Assembly (NCBI GenBank): GCA_026419785.1
Contig: JAODTK010005476.1
Coordinates: 116,887 to 180,886 of the forward strand
Length of the DNA stretch: 64,000 nt
Direction of reading: 5' to 3'
Source of the DNA: Sclerodactyla briareus
Taxonomy: Eukaryota; Echinodermata; Holothuroidea; Dendrochirotida; Sclerodactylidae
The notes below the pieces were generated by a model. The model ran no database searches. It saw only the letters and a list, made by a program, of their open reading frames with translations, and had not been told where the DNA came from. Of this stretch, positions 1 to 12,800 are shown piece by piece. The position numbers were made by a program, and so were the translations under genes. Every line of letters starts with the position of its first letter. The first letter of the stretch is position 1.

Positions 1-1440
1 TATGCGATTAGTTAAGCTATCAAAATTATTTGGAAAAGCAAATGGTTAAAGAAAGTAACCTAACATACACTGGCACACTAGGTGAATGAAAGCTAGACCT
101 TTCCCAATACAGATCATTAAGCGACGAGATTCGGGATTTCAGGTGGTTGTTATGTTTGTGTATCATAAAATAGGAATAATGTTGTGACGTTTCGTTATTA
201 GAAGACCGCTTATTATTTGATTCCATGAATATATTGTCCATGTGATTTATAATGCAAAAACAATTTGTCCTAGTAAACCTTTTCGGCACAATGTTACACT
301 ATTTCGCTCGCAGTTATCTGTTAGTCTCGTAATTGGTTATGTGGCCCGTCGAACATGCGGCGTGTGAGGAAGATGGAATTTTCCTCTTGATGTAGACATG
401 GAACAGTCAGAAATACCGGGAGAAAGAAGTTTTGGCTACTTTGGGGGGGACTTATTAAGCGTATTATTTGGTTGTCTTGTACGATCGTAAAATTGCGTTC
501 TTTCCTTAAAAAATTAGAGGACAAACTAGGACAAGGACTCGGACCCGAGTCCGCGGTTCTTTTTGGTCGAGTACGGAGAAATAGCGACTCGAGTCCTACC
601 CCAATGCGCTAAACACAAAGTGCAGCATGATGCATAAGGTACCCATGTATGGATGTATGAGATGAGATTAGTGTTTGGGAATGGAGGGGGTGGGGTTAGG
701 GCAGATTCCAATGACGATTGCAATCCCAAATCTTATCATTGCCAAACACCTAAACCTACATTAACCCCTAACCCTCACTAAACCTTAACCCCACCTCCAT
801 TCCTGACACTATCGCATTTGACCAGGTACAACATGGTATACATTATGCAATCATGCCCAAAGTGCCTCTATGAACTGGAGTTTTCGCGCACGTTATCTAT
901 AGAGCAGTGGGAGCCTAAAGATACCTGTAAGTTACGGCGCCCGTGGCCCTCTTTGTGTAACAGATAATATTAGGCCACTGTCGTACACTAACGTTACTAC
1001 GACGTAACAACGAATACCTTTGAAATTGTAGTATTGTCTTCATTTTCTTCGATGGTGGATGCCATACATGTGTGTCTCTTCCGGTTCTGTGCATTATCAG
1101 GGAAGCTCTTAATCACAATGGTCGCAAAAATACCACCGCTGGCCCATCGTGTCGTGGCCTAAACAACACCAGGTGTCCTTTCCCTCGACTTTGGTTTGTT
1201 GAAGTTAGGTTATGGTGTTGGTTAGTAGTTGTACCAAACACTGCAATGCTGCTGAATTGAAGTTGGCAGAATGACAGCGCTCGGAATATGCGACTTTATT
1301 TTTCGGCTCGATATCAAGAATGTTATCACAGCCAAGCAAGGATGATCATGAAAAGAAGTAAAGTTTTCTACGCTCGTTCAGAATAACGATAAATGTCTGA
1401 ATAACTTCCCCACACGTAATCCAACTCTACTAGGAACAGT
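1..1440. other. No gene recognised; left flank
   Basis: I see no coding signature on either strand. Short ORFs here have no recognisable motif. At about 745-805 there is a C-rich stretch with several CCTAA-type words (CCCCTAACCCTCACTAAACC), loosely like degenerate TTAGGG telomere repeat. It is too short and irregular to call an interstitial telomere array. Confidence 0.4.
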
Positions 1441-1780
1441 TTTAAATATAATTTCGAAGGGATTTGAAGCTAAGAACTCATAACTTTTCACGAATAAAAA
1501 GTTTATGGCTCTAAGTTGCTAGTGGAGCTACAGCAGACCTCAGCAGTTCACTGCCTATTCATTTATCGCTGTCACAGGAGCATCAAAACATCTCAGTACG
1601 ACAGTGCAAATAATACACCGACAACTTCTCACCGTGGACCAACCCATACGCTACTGATATCTCCTGGGCCATCAATGGTGACAATACTACAAGGAATCGA
1701 AGGACGATGACGAGACAACTGACAAGAAGAAATCTGAAATTAAACAGACGAAAACTGAGAAATTTTCAATCATAATTGAA

Positions 1781-2400
1781 ATGCCAATTGGTTGGAAGAA
1801 ATGTAAATATGTAGGACGTTTTTTTGGGAACCGAAGAAGACACTCAACAGAGAAGTGGTTAACCCACAACGCTTTCAACACTCTTATCAACAATGGTCAG
1901 GAGCAGACGAGTAGGAACAAGCTCTTCAAACTACGGATTTTATGCCGAATAAAGCCTTTTTCTGTATATTGCGAACTGTGGGGGACAACGAAGGATCTGT
2001 CACAAAATTGGACACATTTCCAAAGAAGACTACTCCGCCAATGTTGTCAAATAAAGAGGACCAATAACAATGGGATACCAAACGATGCAAAATCTATGAT
2101 GAGACCCAACCAATCCTTGGTTCATCCAGTAGTAGCACATAGACGCTTGAGATTTTTTGGTCACGTCCACGGACTGAGGCTACAAGAAGAAGCTTCAGCG
2201 AAGATCGCTCTGAGAGAAGCATTGAGAATACTAATATAAGCCCAGTGACGAGGCCCGTGACTACCTTGCTAGGAAAATCAAATCGCAATCAGGGACATCA
2301 ACATTAACAGTTTTGAGGAAGCAATGAGCCTTGCGCAAGATCGACATACTGAGTGGCGGAGGTTCGATCACGGCGCATGTCGGATAGACAGAATTCAACC
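1781..2400 (+). pseudogene. Non-LTR retrotransposon (LINE) reverse-transcriptase C-terminal remnant
   Basis: An open frame of 152 codons (1781-2239), followed in the same frame after several stops by 2290-2390, reads as the tail of a LINE ORF2. Recognisable blocks in order are KWLTHNAFNTL, LRILCRIKPFS, ELWGTTKDLSQN, FQRRLLRQ, HRRLRFFGHV, AKIALREAL and finally FEEAMSLAQDRHTEWRR. Known non-LTR elements of the jockey/RTE style have the same order after the polymerase core: a YGCETW-like segment, FQRRxLR, RRLRxxGHV and a terminal DRxxWR. The Y of the usual YGCETW is changed here, the catalytic polymerase core is not visible upstream, and stops at 2240-2290 break the frame. This is a dead 5'-truncated or decayed copy. 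The LINE identification is firm; the clade is not. Confidence 0.75.
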
Positions 2401-2599
2401 TTCTACTAGGACAAGATCACGATTGCGCGGCCATAATCTTCCCCAAAACTGTAGGGACAATGTGGTAGGACGTCCAATTCTGCACTATCATTCTGATACC
2501 TTCCCACTTCCTCCTAGTGGGGCTGGCGATGAGCAGGGTGACGGGGTAGGATCATAGTATTTTCACACCGACGAGCTCCTGTGACGAGGATAGTGAGCG

Positions 2600-3050
2600 A
2601 CTATTTTCGGCACTGAAGAATTGTGAAAGCCTGCAGGCTTCGTATCCAGGGGTCGGGTGCGTAGGAATCCCCCCCACCCGCCGCCCGCCCAGACAAACAC
2701 AATTAAATAGAGAGTTGGCGTTTTCCAGAGCAAATTGTCATTTTCCACACGAAAATGCTATTTGAATATAAGCCTGTTATAAGCTGAAAAGGCAACGCGC
2801 AAAACATTGAAGTAAATTGAGTCACGTCAGGCGCCTCGCAGTGCGCTGAATCTGCATTGTGAGTACACTGTTTTGTTTTAGTGCCACAAACTTTTTGCCA
2901 GATCTCTTCTCGAAGCTGAGGAACATAGGAAATAGTACACCCCCTATTCAGTATCGGCACCAGGACATAAATTTGAGGGTGGGGTGGGGGGTTTGGAGGG
3001 CAAACAAAATTTTCCGGGGGAGGCGGAAACCTCATGTTGTCATTTGATTG
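2600..3050. repeat. GC-rich, hAT-terminus-like repeat stretch
   Basis: The segment is bounded by C-rich and G-rich blocks: 2640-2695 has a CAGGGGTCGGG motif followed by a C run, and 2975-3030 is GGGTGGGGTGGGGGG-like. Such opposed G and C blocks resemble the ends of invertebrate hAT-type non-autonomous elements. No clean target-site duplication was found. Call is tentative. Confidence 0.25.
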
Positions 3051-3229
3051 AAAATTCCTAGAATTCCACCGTAAGTGTTCACCCTATACGCTCATTGCGA
3101 TTGGACAATCCCCCTCCAAAAAAAAAAAACCTTTGTGTAAGAGGAGAATAGCACCCTCTCCCCGTTGGCGCTGGAGATTACTAAGCCGACGACCCCCGGG
3201 TAAAAGCTGGCATACAGGCCTGCTTGAAG

Positions 3230-3720
3230 GGCCCCATTGCGTACCCACGGGGCCCTCCCCATGACCCAAATGATAAATCATTGTCCCACACAAAAACTTA
3301 TTTTTTTTGGGGGGGGGGAAAGTTCAGTAAAGCAGCTGTATTTTTAGCAATGAATGCAGCAGCATGGATCTAGGGGCCCATAAATTGTACTTATTTGCCA
3401 ACAGTGAGGGTGAGGCCATTAATGATGGCGCACTTCCCTTGGGTCCGACCTCAACCCCCCACAGCCCCCCCAAGCAAATCTCTCGGTACGCCCGCCCGAA
3501 GTGCCCTACAGGACCTCTGGCATATACTCTGGGCGTCCTTCCCACCTGCAACTTCAATATCCCCTGGCCTATTGGAGTCCCACGCATTGCCCTAGCTAGT
3601 AGCGTCCGTCTAGCCTGTCCTAGACAATGGATCTCCCCTAACAAGGCATGTCAATTTTCTAAGTGGCATCAGCCTACATATATACTAGGGTAAGTGTAAG
3701 CATGTTTGGGAGAGGTACGG
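3230..3720. repeat. Dispersed repeat R1, copy 1
   Basis: This stretch is a diverged copy of 9465-9840. Shared landmarks in the same order are ATGACCCAAATGA (3258, compare ATGACCCAAGTGA near 9510), a purine or pyrimidine run, the ACTTATTTGCCAA block (3389; compare 9626), GAGGCCATT and GGCGCACTTCC (3412-3440; compare 9649-9675), then TCCGACC followed by a C-rich block with ACAG or CACC words. The ORFs of 106 and 109 codons on opposite strands here (3324-3693) are by-products of low stop density in GC-rich repeat. Family identity unknown. Confidence 0.55.
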
Positions 3721-5025
3721 GTGGGGGAAGGCTCATTGAAGCCAGCGGGGAAAGTGACTGGAATGGTAATATTCGATTTCCGAGTGCCGAATGAATAGAA
3801 GGAAATTCATAGAGCCACTGACTCATCACTCACTGAGTACATGCCGGTGGAAGCAACTAGCCTCACATCACGCCGCCGCAATCAGGCGATTCGGACGTAT
3901 CAATTCCCATTTCCTGGGCCTCAGTGCCTCTATATATGGAGTGCCGTGCATTGGGTAGTGGGAACTGGCGCGGCATTGGTCCTGCATGCGAACTGCGAAA
4001 CCACATCTATAATACCCACCCCATGGGGCATGGTATAGTGGTCGCATCCCGACACTCCCCGCATACCGGGACCGGAGGCATATGGGGTGTATTCCTAGAG
4101 AGTATTTAGCGCAACCACCATTGAAAGTTGGGGAGGGTGTTCCAAAACAAGTTGTGTGTGCGCGAAAAAAGTTATGTATGGAGCACTATAATAGTTGGAG
4201 GTCATGACCCCCATCCCAGTGTTGCGCTCTTGATTGGACGAACTTCCTATTATTAGTCAGTTGCTACTGCATGGACGTTGTTAAAGTCTGCCAGGTCGTA
4301 GAAAATTATCATATATCCCAAAAGGTGGCTACCACTCAACGACCGTCTGATTGCTTTGACGTATTACAGACCACAGTCTGGGGAGCCAGTTTTTTCTTAC
4401 AGTAGGAAATCCTCCTTTCCAATATGCACCTCTACTGACCAACATGATTGGAAAAACAAGCACTAAAAAAAACGTTCCAAGTGCCTCCTCACACAATCAG
4501 CAAATACTGCCCTACTCCGAACTGAACGAATGCGAGATACTTCCCTACCGCACATCCTCTTACGGATTTATGGGACACTTCCTATATCTTCCGCTACCGG
4601 AAAAAATGCCATGGGTCATATTCGCTGTCGCCTTAGCTTTGGTGGCAATGGAGGAAAGATTTTCAAGGTGGACATTATTCTAGATATCATTGTCTGAATC
4701 CGTCAAGCAAGTGCGACCGCCGCCCCAAGCTAAACTGACTATGGTCTGGACTAGATGTTCACAGGGGTAGGTGTAGTTGGGGTTTGTCCAGTTTAGTAAC
4801 TCTCCACAATTGGCAAAGGCTTGTCAGAATGTGGATTGAAATATTGTAAACGGTAAACCATTTCGTATCTAAATTAAAAGTTATTCTTGAAAAAATCTCA
4901 AAGGGGATGGAACCTCTCCCCTCAGACCCCCCCCCACATCATCCATGACAGTTGCCCCCCAAGACAAAAATTCCTACAACCGCTCCTGTCAGGGGTGCAA
5001 ATTGTTGTGTCACAAGGCATGGCGA
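3721..5025. other. No gene recognised
   Basis: Mixed-composition sequence with only short ORFs and no recognised domain, RNA gene or inverted repeat. A C run at 4928-4935 precedes the repeat fragment that follows. Confidence 0.4.
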
Positions 5026-5029
5026 TCTA

Positions 5030-5140
5030 GATTCAAAAGGGGGGATTTCCGTGAGTACTGATCGCTATGCTTACCATCTAAAGCGGAGCGCCACCCAAGT
5101 TGGCGCGGAGCGGACAGGATTTTTTGGCCTGATGGACCAC
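5030..5140 (-). mobile_element. Right-end fragment of the element inserted at 53.7-54.7 kb, reversed
   Basis: The run TTACCATCTAAAGCGGAGCG, then CCACCC, then TTGGCGCGGAGCG at about 5072-5116 matches, in reverse complement, the right-hand terminal region of the insertion in copy B (54630-54690: CGCTCCGCGCCAACC, GGTGGCGCTCCGAC, AGATGGTAA). The preceding G run plus ATTTCCG also corresponds. It is a partial, diverged copy lying to the left of hAT transposase debris, so it may be the 3' end of that element. Confidence 0.5.
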
Positions 5141-5464
5141 CCCCAGATCCCGGAAATGGCATTTCCGTGCTTGTTTGAAAACAATATTCACCCCAATTAA
5201 ATTTCCTCCCCTATTTCAGTTCATTTTCTGCATAATTACTCATCACCATAGTTTGAACTTCCTCAAAAATAAACTCCCTCGCCATGACCATTCCAAGAGG
5301 TAATCCACGAACACTGACGCTTTGGTGTAAATTATGTTTCCAAAGTTTTGTAATGCACATTGCTATGGTGCATTGGTAGGTAGTTTTGACAACGCTGTCA
5401 AACGTGGTTTTGGACCTTCGCTCAGAAATCGTTGCCAGTATCCGCTTGCCTTGATCATGTAGGC

Positions 5465-5560
5465 AACTCATCACGAGAACCCACATACCCACCAAATATG
5501 AGCTTCATCCATCCAGGTGGGGGTCGAATTATCTGTGTTTACAAGCTATAGCGGGTACCA
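5465..5560. repeat. Dispersed AT-rich repeat family P, fragment
   Basis: The phrase AACCCACATACC, CAAATATGAGCTTCATCCA, TCCAGGTGGG, then a TTATC and TTTACAAGCTA tail recurs at about 23340-23440, 24900-24985, 34975-35045, 42215-42300 and 54955-55045. It is a fragment of an unnamed interspersed repeat present at least six times in the window. Confidence 0.6.
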
Positions 5561-5572
5561 TAAAAACGTACA

Positions 5573-6092
5573 CCATGGCGTCAACAGGTGGGGGACGGTG
5601 GGGGGGGGAGACCCTTTCAAAAGTGGGGGGAACATCAATTGGGTTTGCCCCCCCCTTTTTCCTCGCGGACCGTAGAAAATGTCATAGAAACATGCCCGTA
5701 TTTTGTATCACTAAACTGATTCAATTTTGTCTAACCAAACAATCGTGTTGGAATTGTCCTCCAGGTCACTAATTCCAGGTGCGACCCGGTGACAGAGCTG
5801 GACCGACAGGGCCGATTCGAAGGACTACCCCTGTTTCATACCCATTTCCGATTTTAATCGAAATAGCCAAATGCATAAGTTTTCAAGTGGTTTCGCGCGC
5901 AATGGCGTTTTTCTTCCCAGGCGTTGTAGTCTAGTAGCGATGTGATTTTTTTCGAATCATTTTGTTCACTCGAAGAATTTCAACCCTTTAGGGCAAACTG
6001 CCCCCCCCCCTCTGAGATACTGGAATGTCCCGTACGCTATCTTTTTCCCGCTCTGATCCCCCCACTAAGAACGTTTGGTAGACCCCTGGATA
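5573..6092 (+). mobile_element. Left part of the same element as the 53.7 kb insertion
   Basis: From GGCGTCAACAGGTGGGGGAC through TTTCAAAAGTGGGGGG, GGACCGTAGAAAA, TTTTGTATCACTA, a TTTCGCGCGC block, and GAACGTTTGGTAGACCC, this follows the copy-B insertion at 53710-54430 with many small indels. Similarity stops at about 6092, exactly where the other copy shows a start-codon-like ATGGATCCACC. It is a truncated copy, probably nested beside the hAT transposase remnant that begins next to it. Confidence 0.65.
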
Positions 6093-6099
6093 CCAGGCC

Positions 6100-7085
6100 C
6101 CAGCACGCTGGGAGAGAGCTACAGCTTCTTGAAGTCCATCGATGAGGACGTTGGTACAACCTTCGGATCTGTCCATTATGTTTTTGAAGACCATTGGACA
6201 TGTTTCCAGGCAGCACAATTTCAGAAGTTTGATCACGTACTGGATGGCTTGGCTTAAACCTAGGGCTTATGCTCATCACATGCTTCGTCAGACGAGCACT
6301 ACATAAAACCTTGAAATGAACTAGGGAGCTCAGAGAAGTGCTTGTCGGTGTGTTCTCTTGAATACCCTGAATGTTCGCTAGATTATCCATGTGTGTTGGA
6401 TTGCATCGTATAATTCCACGAAGGCTTCGCACGCTTGGTGCCTCTCAAAACCCACCTCGTACGGCATAGACTCTTGAGTCCTCTTTGTATCCTTTCCTGT
6501 TTGCTCCGTTTTTCAAGAGGGTGCATTCTTCTTATTCTGCATAGAACACGCTTATCTTGTCCTCCAAACACTGCTGTCGGATCGGGCTGGCTTGAACGAA
6601 CTATGGCACCTCTTGATTGTAGACAATCATTGTTGCTGAAACGACCGCCATTCCCAAGCTGTACATGCAAATGCAGCGGTTCAATATATGGCCAGAATCA
6701 ACCAAGTGTATAGTGCGTAGGGTTTTTCGCTGTAAGCCGGGCGGCTGTCCGCTATACTTCCCAACATATTCGATGCCACCGTCGTAACATTGGCCGCGCA
6801 TGTCTTCCAATTTTCAGTTTAAACTTGTTGACGAGGCTGTTCTTGATATGTTCCGCTAAGGCTTTTTTTTGTTTTTTTAAAACCGTTTATTCGTCATCGC
6901 ACCTCACAACGGTCCTGTTCATCACAAATTGCAGCGCGATCGACAGCTGCTCTAACCGAAGCATGTCAGTAACTTCATCTGCAAGGACCGCATCGAACTT
7001 AGCTTCATGACTTGCCTAAAATTGATTCTCTTGATCTCCTCTTCATAGCAATGTCTGATTTCGTTTTTCATTGTTTTCGATGATG
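6100..7085 (-). pseudogene. hAT-superfamily transposase remnant (ZMYM1-like domain)
   Basis: Reading leftwards from 7085 on the minus strand, fragments in three frames line up with the hAT transposase type found in ZMYM1-like proteins. They are NEIRHCYEEEIKRINF; KFDAVLADEVTDML with RLEQLSIALQFV; LAEHIKNSL; MRGQCYDG, KYSG and AIHLVDSGHILN-like residues; LKSLCRTRWV; and ERHQACEAFVELYDAIQHTW. A C-terminal stretch follows toward 6100. The ADExTD and RGQxYDG motifs and the TRWVERHxA block are the family hallmarks. Frame changes occur near 6950, 6700, 6450 and 6390, and TAG/TAA stops interrupt it, so it cannot make a full transposase. It may be part of the same element as the end fragments at 5030 and 5573, but that was not proven. 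Confidence 0.75.
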
Positions 7086-7261
7086 GGGGGGGGGGGTCAG
7101 GTGATTAGCTATGTCCCTCACTTCAATGGTAAAAAGTCTAATGTATTTTCTACCTGCAACTTCGAAGCAAAAGGTTTTGGCCGATAAGAGTAACGACAAA
7201 ACAATTGAAGCCATGGGATTTAAAAGTATACATTCTAAAGTGGAATATACAATACTAGTTA

Positions 7262-7345
7262 GGTGATTTTTTTCCTGGAAAAGGGGGGGAGGGTTCCGGA
7301 AACCTGTAAACCCCCCCACCCTAAATCCGCCCATTCACGAGGTAC
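7262..7345 (-). mobile_element. hAT-style G/C terminal hairpin sequence
   Basis: On the minus strand the segment reads ATGGGCGGATTTAGGG, then a G run, GTTTCCGGAACCC, then C runs and CCTTTTCC. Alternating G-run and C-run arms around TTCCGGAA are typical of the ends of many invertebrate non-autonomous hAT-type elements. It lies about 180 bp upstream of the transposase remnant in transcriptional sense and could be its left end. No matching target-site duplication was identified. Confidence 0.4.
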
Positions 7346-9460
7346 CCCGCCAGTACTATAAAAGCAGAGCGCAACTACCAGTTTGCGCGGGGCGTTACCA
7401 AGTAAATTTTGCCTGAATGATTCGCATAATGATTGGCAAGGAGGAAGAGGCCACTTCTCGGCGAATTTTTCATCATGACGAATACAATATTTGTAATTAG
7501 ATGATATCAACCAGAAAATGTTCATTCCGATCATGTTCTCTCAGATCTTTCGGTACTTTTTGCGGTAAGACAGGCCAACTTTTGATGACCCGACGTTTGC
7601 TGCTCAGTAGCGCCACATGACTGCAGGTGGAGAAAAAACACAGATATGGAGACGAGGAAAATATAATATCACTGTACAAGAATAACGACTGTAACGTTGT
7701 ACAGAATCCAAGATGACCGCCTCAGAGCGATGCGGGCGGCACGCCAATTCCGTACCCGCATCCATTTGATCCAAGCTTTCCATCTAACGTGAAAGTTCCC
7801 AGTCAATCCGGCGGGACGAAAAGCGCTCAAGGGTTTTATTGTGCCTAATTGTCATGAGTGCCGTGTAAAATCCAAGATGGCCGGCGCGGTCAGAGTGGTG
7901 TGGTTTACGGCCAACTCTCGAACCAATCCGAGAAGTCTGTGTGTCACGTTTCGATTAATAGAACAAGTTTCGTCATAGTTTTGGGGTAACCTCGAAAAAT
8001 CCCCAGGGTGGACGCGGCAGTTGAGACCACAAGCCGAAACATGATATATCTCATATCTGGGCTTGAAACGTGAGGATACAACTATCCAGCTTAGCCCCTG
8101 GGCATATGATAGCCTAGGCATGTGACTATTGCTACTTTTTTCCATTCACTCGTGAAAAAATCGTATTCCCATTTAGAGCAGAATTATAGTTTCTTCTAAC
8201 AACCTCAAACAACTGTCGAATACTATATAGTTAGTGATAATCGAAACTGTCTAGTATACAGTAGTCCGAGTCAAACGCACCAATTCGTCTGAATTCCGAT
8301 GTTTTCAGCTAAGTGTAGCATCACTTATCGTTGGCGGCCTAGCTTACCCGATATTTGAACTCGAATACCAATCCACCGGAGCACTTGAAAGGACGGACTT
8401 CCTGGATAACAAACCTTTTCCTTTTTCACGATCGTGTCCAGGTCAGTTATTTTGTAACCCGGTTTGCGACGCTACTAACCAGCTTAGCGGAACTATAGAA
8501 GAACAGAACGTCTAGAATAATGTTTGTTTTTTCCCCGTTTTTTAGCAACCCCAGATCAACGGGAATGACATTCCTGAGCACAACGATTGTTACGATCAAA
8601 CGAACCCAATCGCCCCAGATGAGTGTGTTTACCTACCTTGTACTGCGGATAAATGGCTGGGCTGGGACTACGTTTTGTATATTGAACTGCATGGCATGCA
8701 TGTGTCCCAGGATTTCATATCACAAGTGAAACTATCCGACTAACCAGCCTGACCAGAGCGAGCGCCAAATGATGGCGCTTTGAGCGTATAGAAATATTTT
8801 TTTAAGGTTTTGACCCCCTTAGATAAATGGAAATGGTCTTTCTGCCTCTCACGATGTGTACATCATGAAGATTACGTGGGTAAACAGGTATAGGGATGAA
8901 CTAGGGGTCTTGAACATGTTTCCTTTTCATTATTATTGGCAGAGTTAAGGAGGGAAGGTTTTTATTTGACTGCAACTACAATGAAACTGATATTTGTGAA
9001 ATAACAAAGTATTATCATAACGTTTGTTCCGCTTGGAGTTCGATGAACTTTAAGATTTTCCGAGAACACTTACAATAATGAGTGAGATTCTGTGGAATAA
9101 CCACTTTATTCGGTGAATGACGAGGTCGTGTACGGTACTACGAAAACCTCCACGGAGTGGGGTAATTTTATGTTAAAAATATTATGCCCCAAAATAACGA
9201 CCCTTGCTCTTATTCATCAGTTTTGCATTATAAGTTTAACATTACAAGATTTCCTTTCACTCTTAAAATTTGGGATCATAGCAACTATCCCTAAGAATTG
9301 GAATTTAATCGGTTAGGTGTAAATATCGACAGATCTTGTATCCAGATGAGGAGTTATTTTTTAGGGGTACCGTTTGTTGCACTCTCGGATTAGAAGTTAT
9401 CTATTTCCCAATTTCACATCCATCATCGATTCTTATGCCTTAACTAAATAAAGCTGTTGT
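7346..9460. other. No gene recognised
   Basis: Only short ORFs without recognisable domains. A CCAAGATGGCC-type word occurs near 7873. I see no RNA gene or strong inverted repeat. Confidence 0.4.
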
Positions 9461-9464
9461 ATTC

Positions 9465-9840
9465 AATCAGGGCCGTACCCCTTGGGTCAGGAATTCCCCC
9501 CCCCCCCATGACCCAAGTGACAATAAATTTAACACAAAAAACATTTTTTGCACTTCAGTTAGAAGTTTTGAAGCGTATTTATCAAATATTACAGCAGAAT
9601 GTTGCTATAGGGACCAACAAATCGTACTTATTGCCAAAGGCAGGGGTGATGAGGCCATTTTTGGGGCGCACTTCCTTGAGTCCGACCCTCAACACCCCCC
9701 CCACCCCCCTCCCCGACAAATTTCTATGTACGCGGCCTGTATTCAACAAAGAAACGTCGATACCCCCAGTGTACATTCTGTCAGGGGGGGGGGGGGGGGG
9801 GAAGTAGATATTACGACCTTTTTCTGGAGTGCCCAATTCC
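9465..9840. repeat. Dispersed repeat R1, copy 2
   Basis: Second copy of the repeat at 3230-3720, with the same landmark order. It carries a C run at 9496-9507 and an uninterrupted run of about 18 G at 9784-9801. The overlapping ORFs of 116 and 84 codons lie on opposite strands and encode proline/glycine-rich strings from the C and G runs, so they are not treated as genes. Confidence 0.55.
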
Positions 9841-12800
9841 TCGATTTTTTTGCTTGGTACTGAACAGTACTCAGTGGTAACAGTTCATCTTCTCAGGAAG
9901 AGATTTTTTTTAATTTGAGTAGAATGTTGATTAGATTATCCTGTGATCTCAACTCAACTGCCGTATGGAAACAAAATCCAAATTATTTTCTTTTTATAAT
10001 AAAACTGCAATTTCACTCAAGTAGAATAGTTTATTTCCGGTGAATTGCCCTCGTAAACAGGTGAAAGAAGCTATATTCATTGTCAGTTATATCAAGATTT
10101 GTGTTGGGATAGTTGTCAACTTGGTTGATTATAAACGATGAAAATTTTCAGTTAGGAAGCCGTCCGTCAGTCAGTAATTGTTAGTTAGTTATTAGTAGTT
10201 AGTAGTTAGTTTATTTCCATTATTAAATTGTAATAGAGGAATATGATTGCGAAGATTCCTTTTGTGGCGCGATAGAAGAAGTATTCCCCCCCCATCGCAG
10301 GGACAGACATGTGAAGGTGCAGCCAACGCGTGTGAACCACAGCCTTTATGAATATTTCATCATTCGAAATTCAGGTATGTCGGTGTGAAGGCTGGGAACT
10401 GAAGCAGTTGGGAAAACATTTGTCCAGGTTTTGCCTGAACTGCTCAAGGAAACAATTCTTCACTTCTGCCATGACACAGGAAATTAGGTAAGGTAATCCA
10501 ACAATTGGAATTTGTGCAATATAATTATAGCAGAGAACGAGTTTTTTCATGGAATTGGTTTAGCCGATGACGTAGAGCTTGTTGCCGTGAAACACGGAAA
10601 AATCTGTTTTGGGGCATGGCAAGTGGACTGATCAGGGAGAAGGTTTCCTTGAAGGACTAATGATGAGAAACCATGGGGGATGGGTTAAACATATACATAT
10701 ATGATTGCGGGGAACCTTAAACCAAGCCATCTGAATCATTAACATGGGAATCCCGGAGTGAAAAAAGATTGTCCATGGTGGAAAAATTGGATCAAGTGAG
10801 ACAGCGATTATTTTAACAACGGACGTGTATGAATCACTTGCAATCTTTTTTTTTTATATTAACGCTGTCAATGTCTTGCTTTTCAACATCCAGGTATACC
10901 TGGCCCTCGACCTCGAGACCTAGCGCGACCCGGGAGGGGGGGGGGGGGGTCGGCGAGCACCTGTCTGAGTATATGGGCATGCCACGTAGGATTTGCCCTG
11001 TTAGGCGGCGTTACTCGTTTTCGTAGGGACACCTCTTCATTGGATTTGTACGGTTCAGGAAGACCAGGTATAGGGTTCATGAGAACCTGGCTTGTATCCG
11101 TGAGCACCGCCGGCTATAACTAGTCTCCTCTCTTGCCTATTAATTTAAAAAATAATAATAAGATGGTCAAAATATGACAAACTACCAAAAAAAGGGGACG
11201 TCAAGGCGGCCATGATGAATGAAAATAGGTCAAGGAGGCCCACAAAAAAATCCATGCTATCAGCCTTTTTTCGTCAGGAGCTCTTTTTTCACCAAAGATT
11301 TTTTACTGCGTAGCTATTTTTTGGGTTTCGTACCCCTGTACTTTTTAAACAGCTGCATTTTTTTCCAAACACTTGCATTTCAAATCCGCCGCTAGTAGGA
11401 GAAAGAGTGCTCTCGCAGCCCTAACTCCGTAACATTTGTAATAATTGTTCAGATGATATCGAGGAAGGGGTTGTAAACCAATCACAACCCTGCTCCGGGA
11501 CCGCCATGAAAGGACGATCAGGGACTCGAAGACCCAACTACTTTCTCGGAACCCGGAGAGCGGAAACTCACTCAACGAGCGTGACTGATCACAGCCAACT
11601 GACGAGACTTATGGCAAATATTTGTAACAAACCCAAACAGTAACCGGGAAGAAGACTGCATATGTACTTAGGCGGAATCTGAAGTGAAACCAAGACCTCG
11701 CCCATCGGAACTGGCAAGTACAGGCACCTAGGGAAAAAAGTCTGGTGGGACTGCTGGAATTCGAAATCAGAATGTTTGCTGGTCTTCGGACGGAATTTTC
11801 TTGCGACTACTTATCCATCTATATTCATTCTAAGCGTGGTGAACGTTGCATATCAAAGATTCCTTGTTCACAAAGAGTGATTCAATGAGTTCCCCACACC
11901 ACTCATCTGTTTTTGAGTCCTAGATCTTGTATTGAAGTAATCACCCTGGCGAGGAGGGTTCAGTGGAACATTTTACCAATAAATCACTCAAATACAGCCT
12001 AATTTTGACAATATCAATAGGCTAACGGCCTCCGGGGTCCTCATCACGTCAATATGGTAGAGTTCCTTGATGGGCTTGAACCCATAGAATTGATCAAATC
12101 AATTGCGCCTGGTTGTCAACACGTGATTCGATCGTACTTTTTTCCCCCTCTGAAACTGACACTTAGTATAACTCGACTCTGATCCCGGGAGGGGGCAAGT
12201 CATCGATAACCAACATTAATTAATTGAACATTGACGGACCCTCATTCACTGGGATAAGCTTTCATATAAGAAACTCTTAGAAATTGACCCACTCGCAGGG
12301 CGAGCTCTTTTTCCATCAGTCTACACATAATCCGAGTAAAGTAAAAAGAAACATCCAGAAGTAAAAACTGCTATTTATAGAAGTAGTAGAAGTTTACACA
12401 TTTGAGTCAGATGACTGAAGGCATGACCCAGGAGCCGCATTCAGAGTCATCATGAGTGAGTGCATCGGCCCTCAGCATGATTTTTTATGCCTAATTTATT
12501 GCTCCCAGGGGTATTCGAGTGCTTACACAGTGCTTTCTCAGATTCGTGACGTGTGTCACAGCGACTCACTTGATATTAGAGGAATCTGGGTAGACTAAAT
12601 TCGATTATCAGGAAGTGCTGAGGGTACCATTGGTGCAGGTCTACCATCTCTTTATAACTGTACAAAGACAGAGCAGTCTTGAGCACTGAGGAGGTTAGAT
12701 GTATTTCGAGCAGATTTTTCCAATCCAGCATCTGTGCATTATGATTCTTTTCCCTCGGGCGATATACTAGTAGCTTTCTAGAAGGTTCAAGCGTTAACCA

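Noticed and set aside
745-805. Interstitial telomere-like CCCTAA tract
   Set aside because: Only a few imperfect words; no tandem run of TTAGGG.
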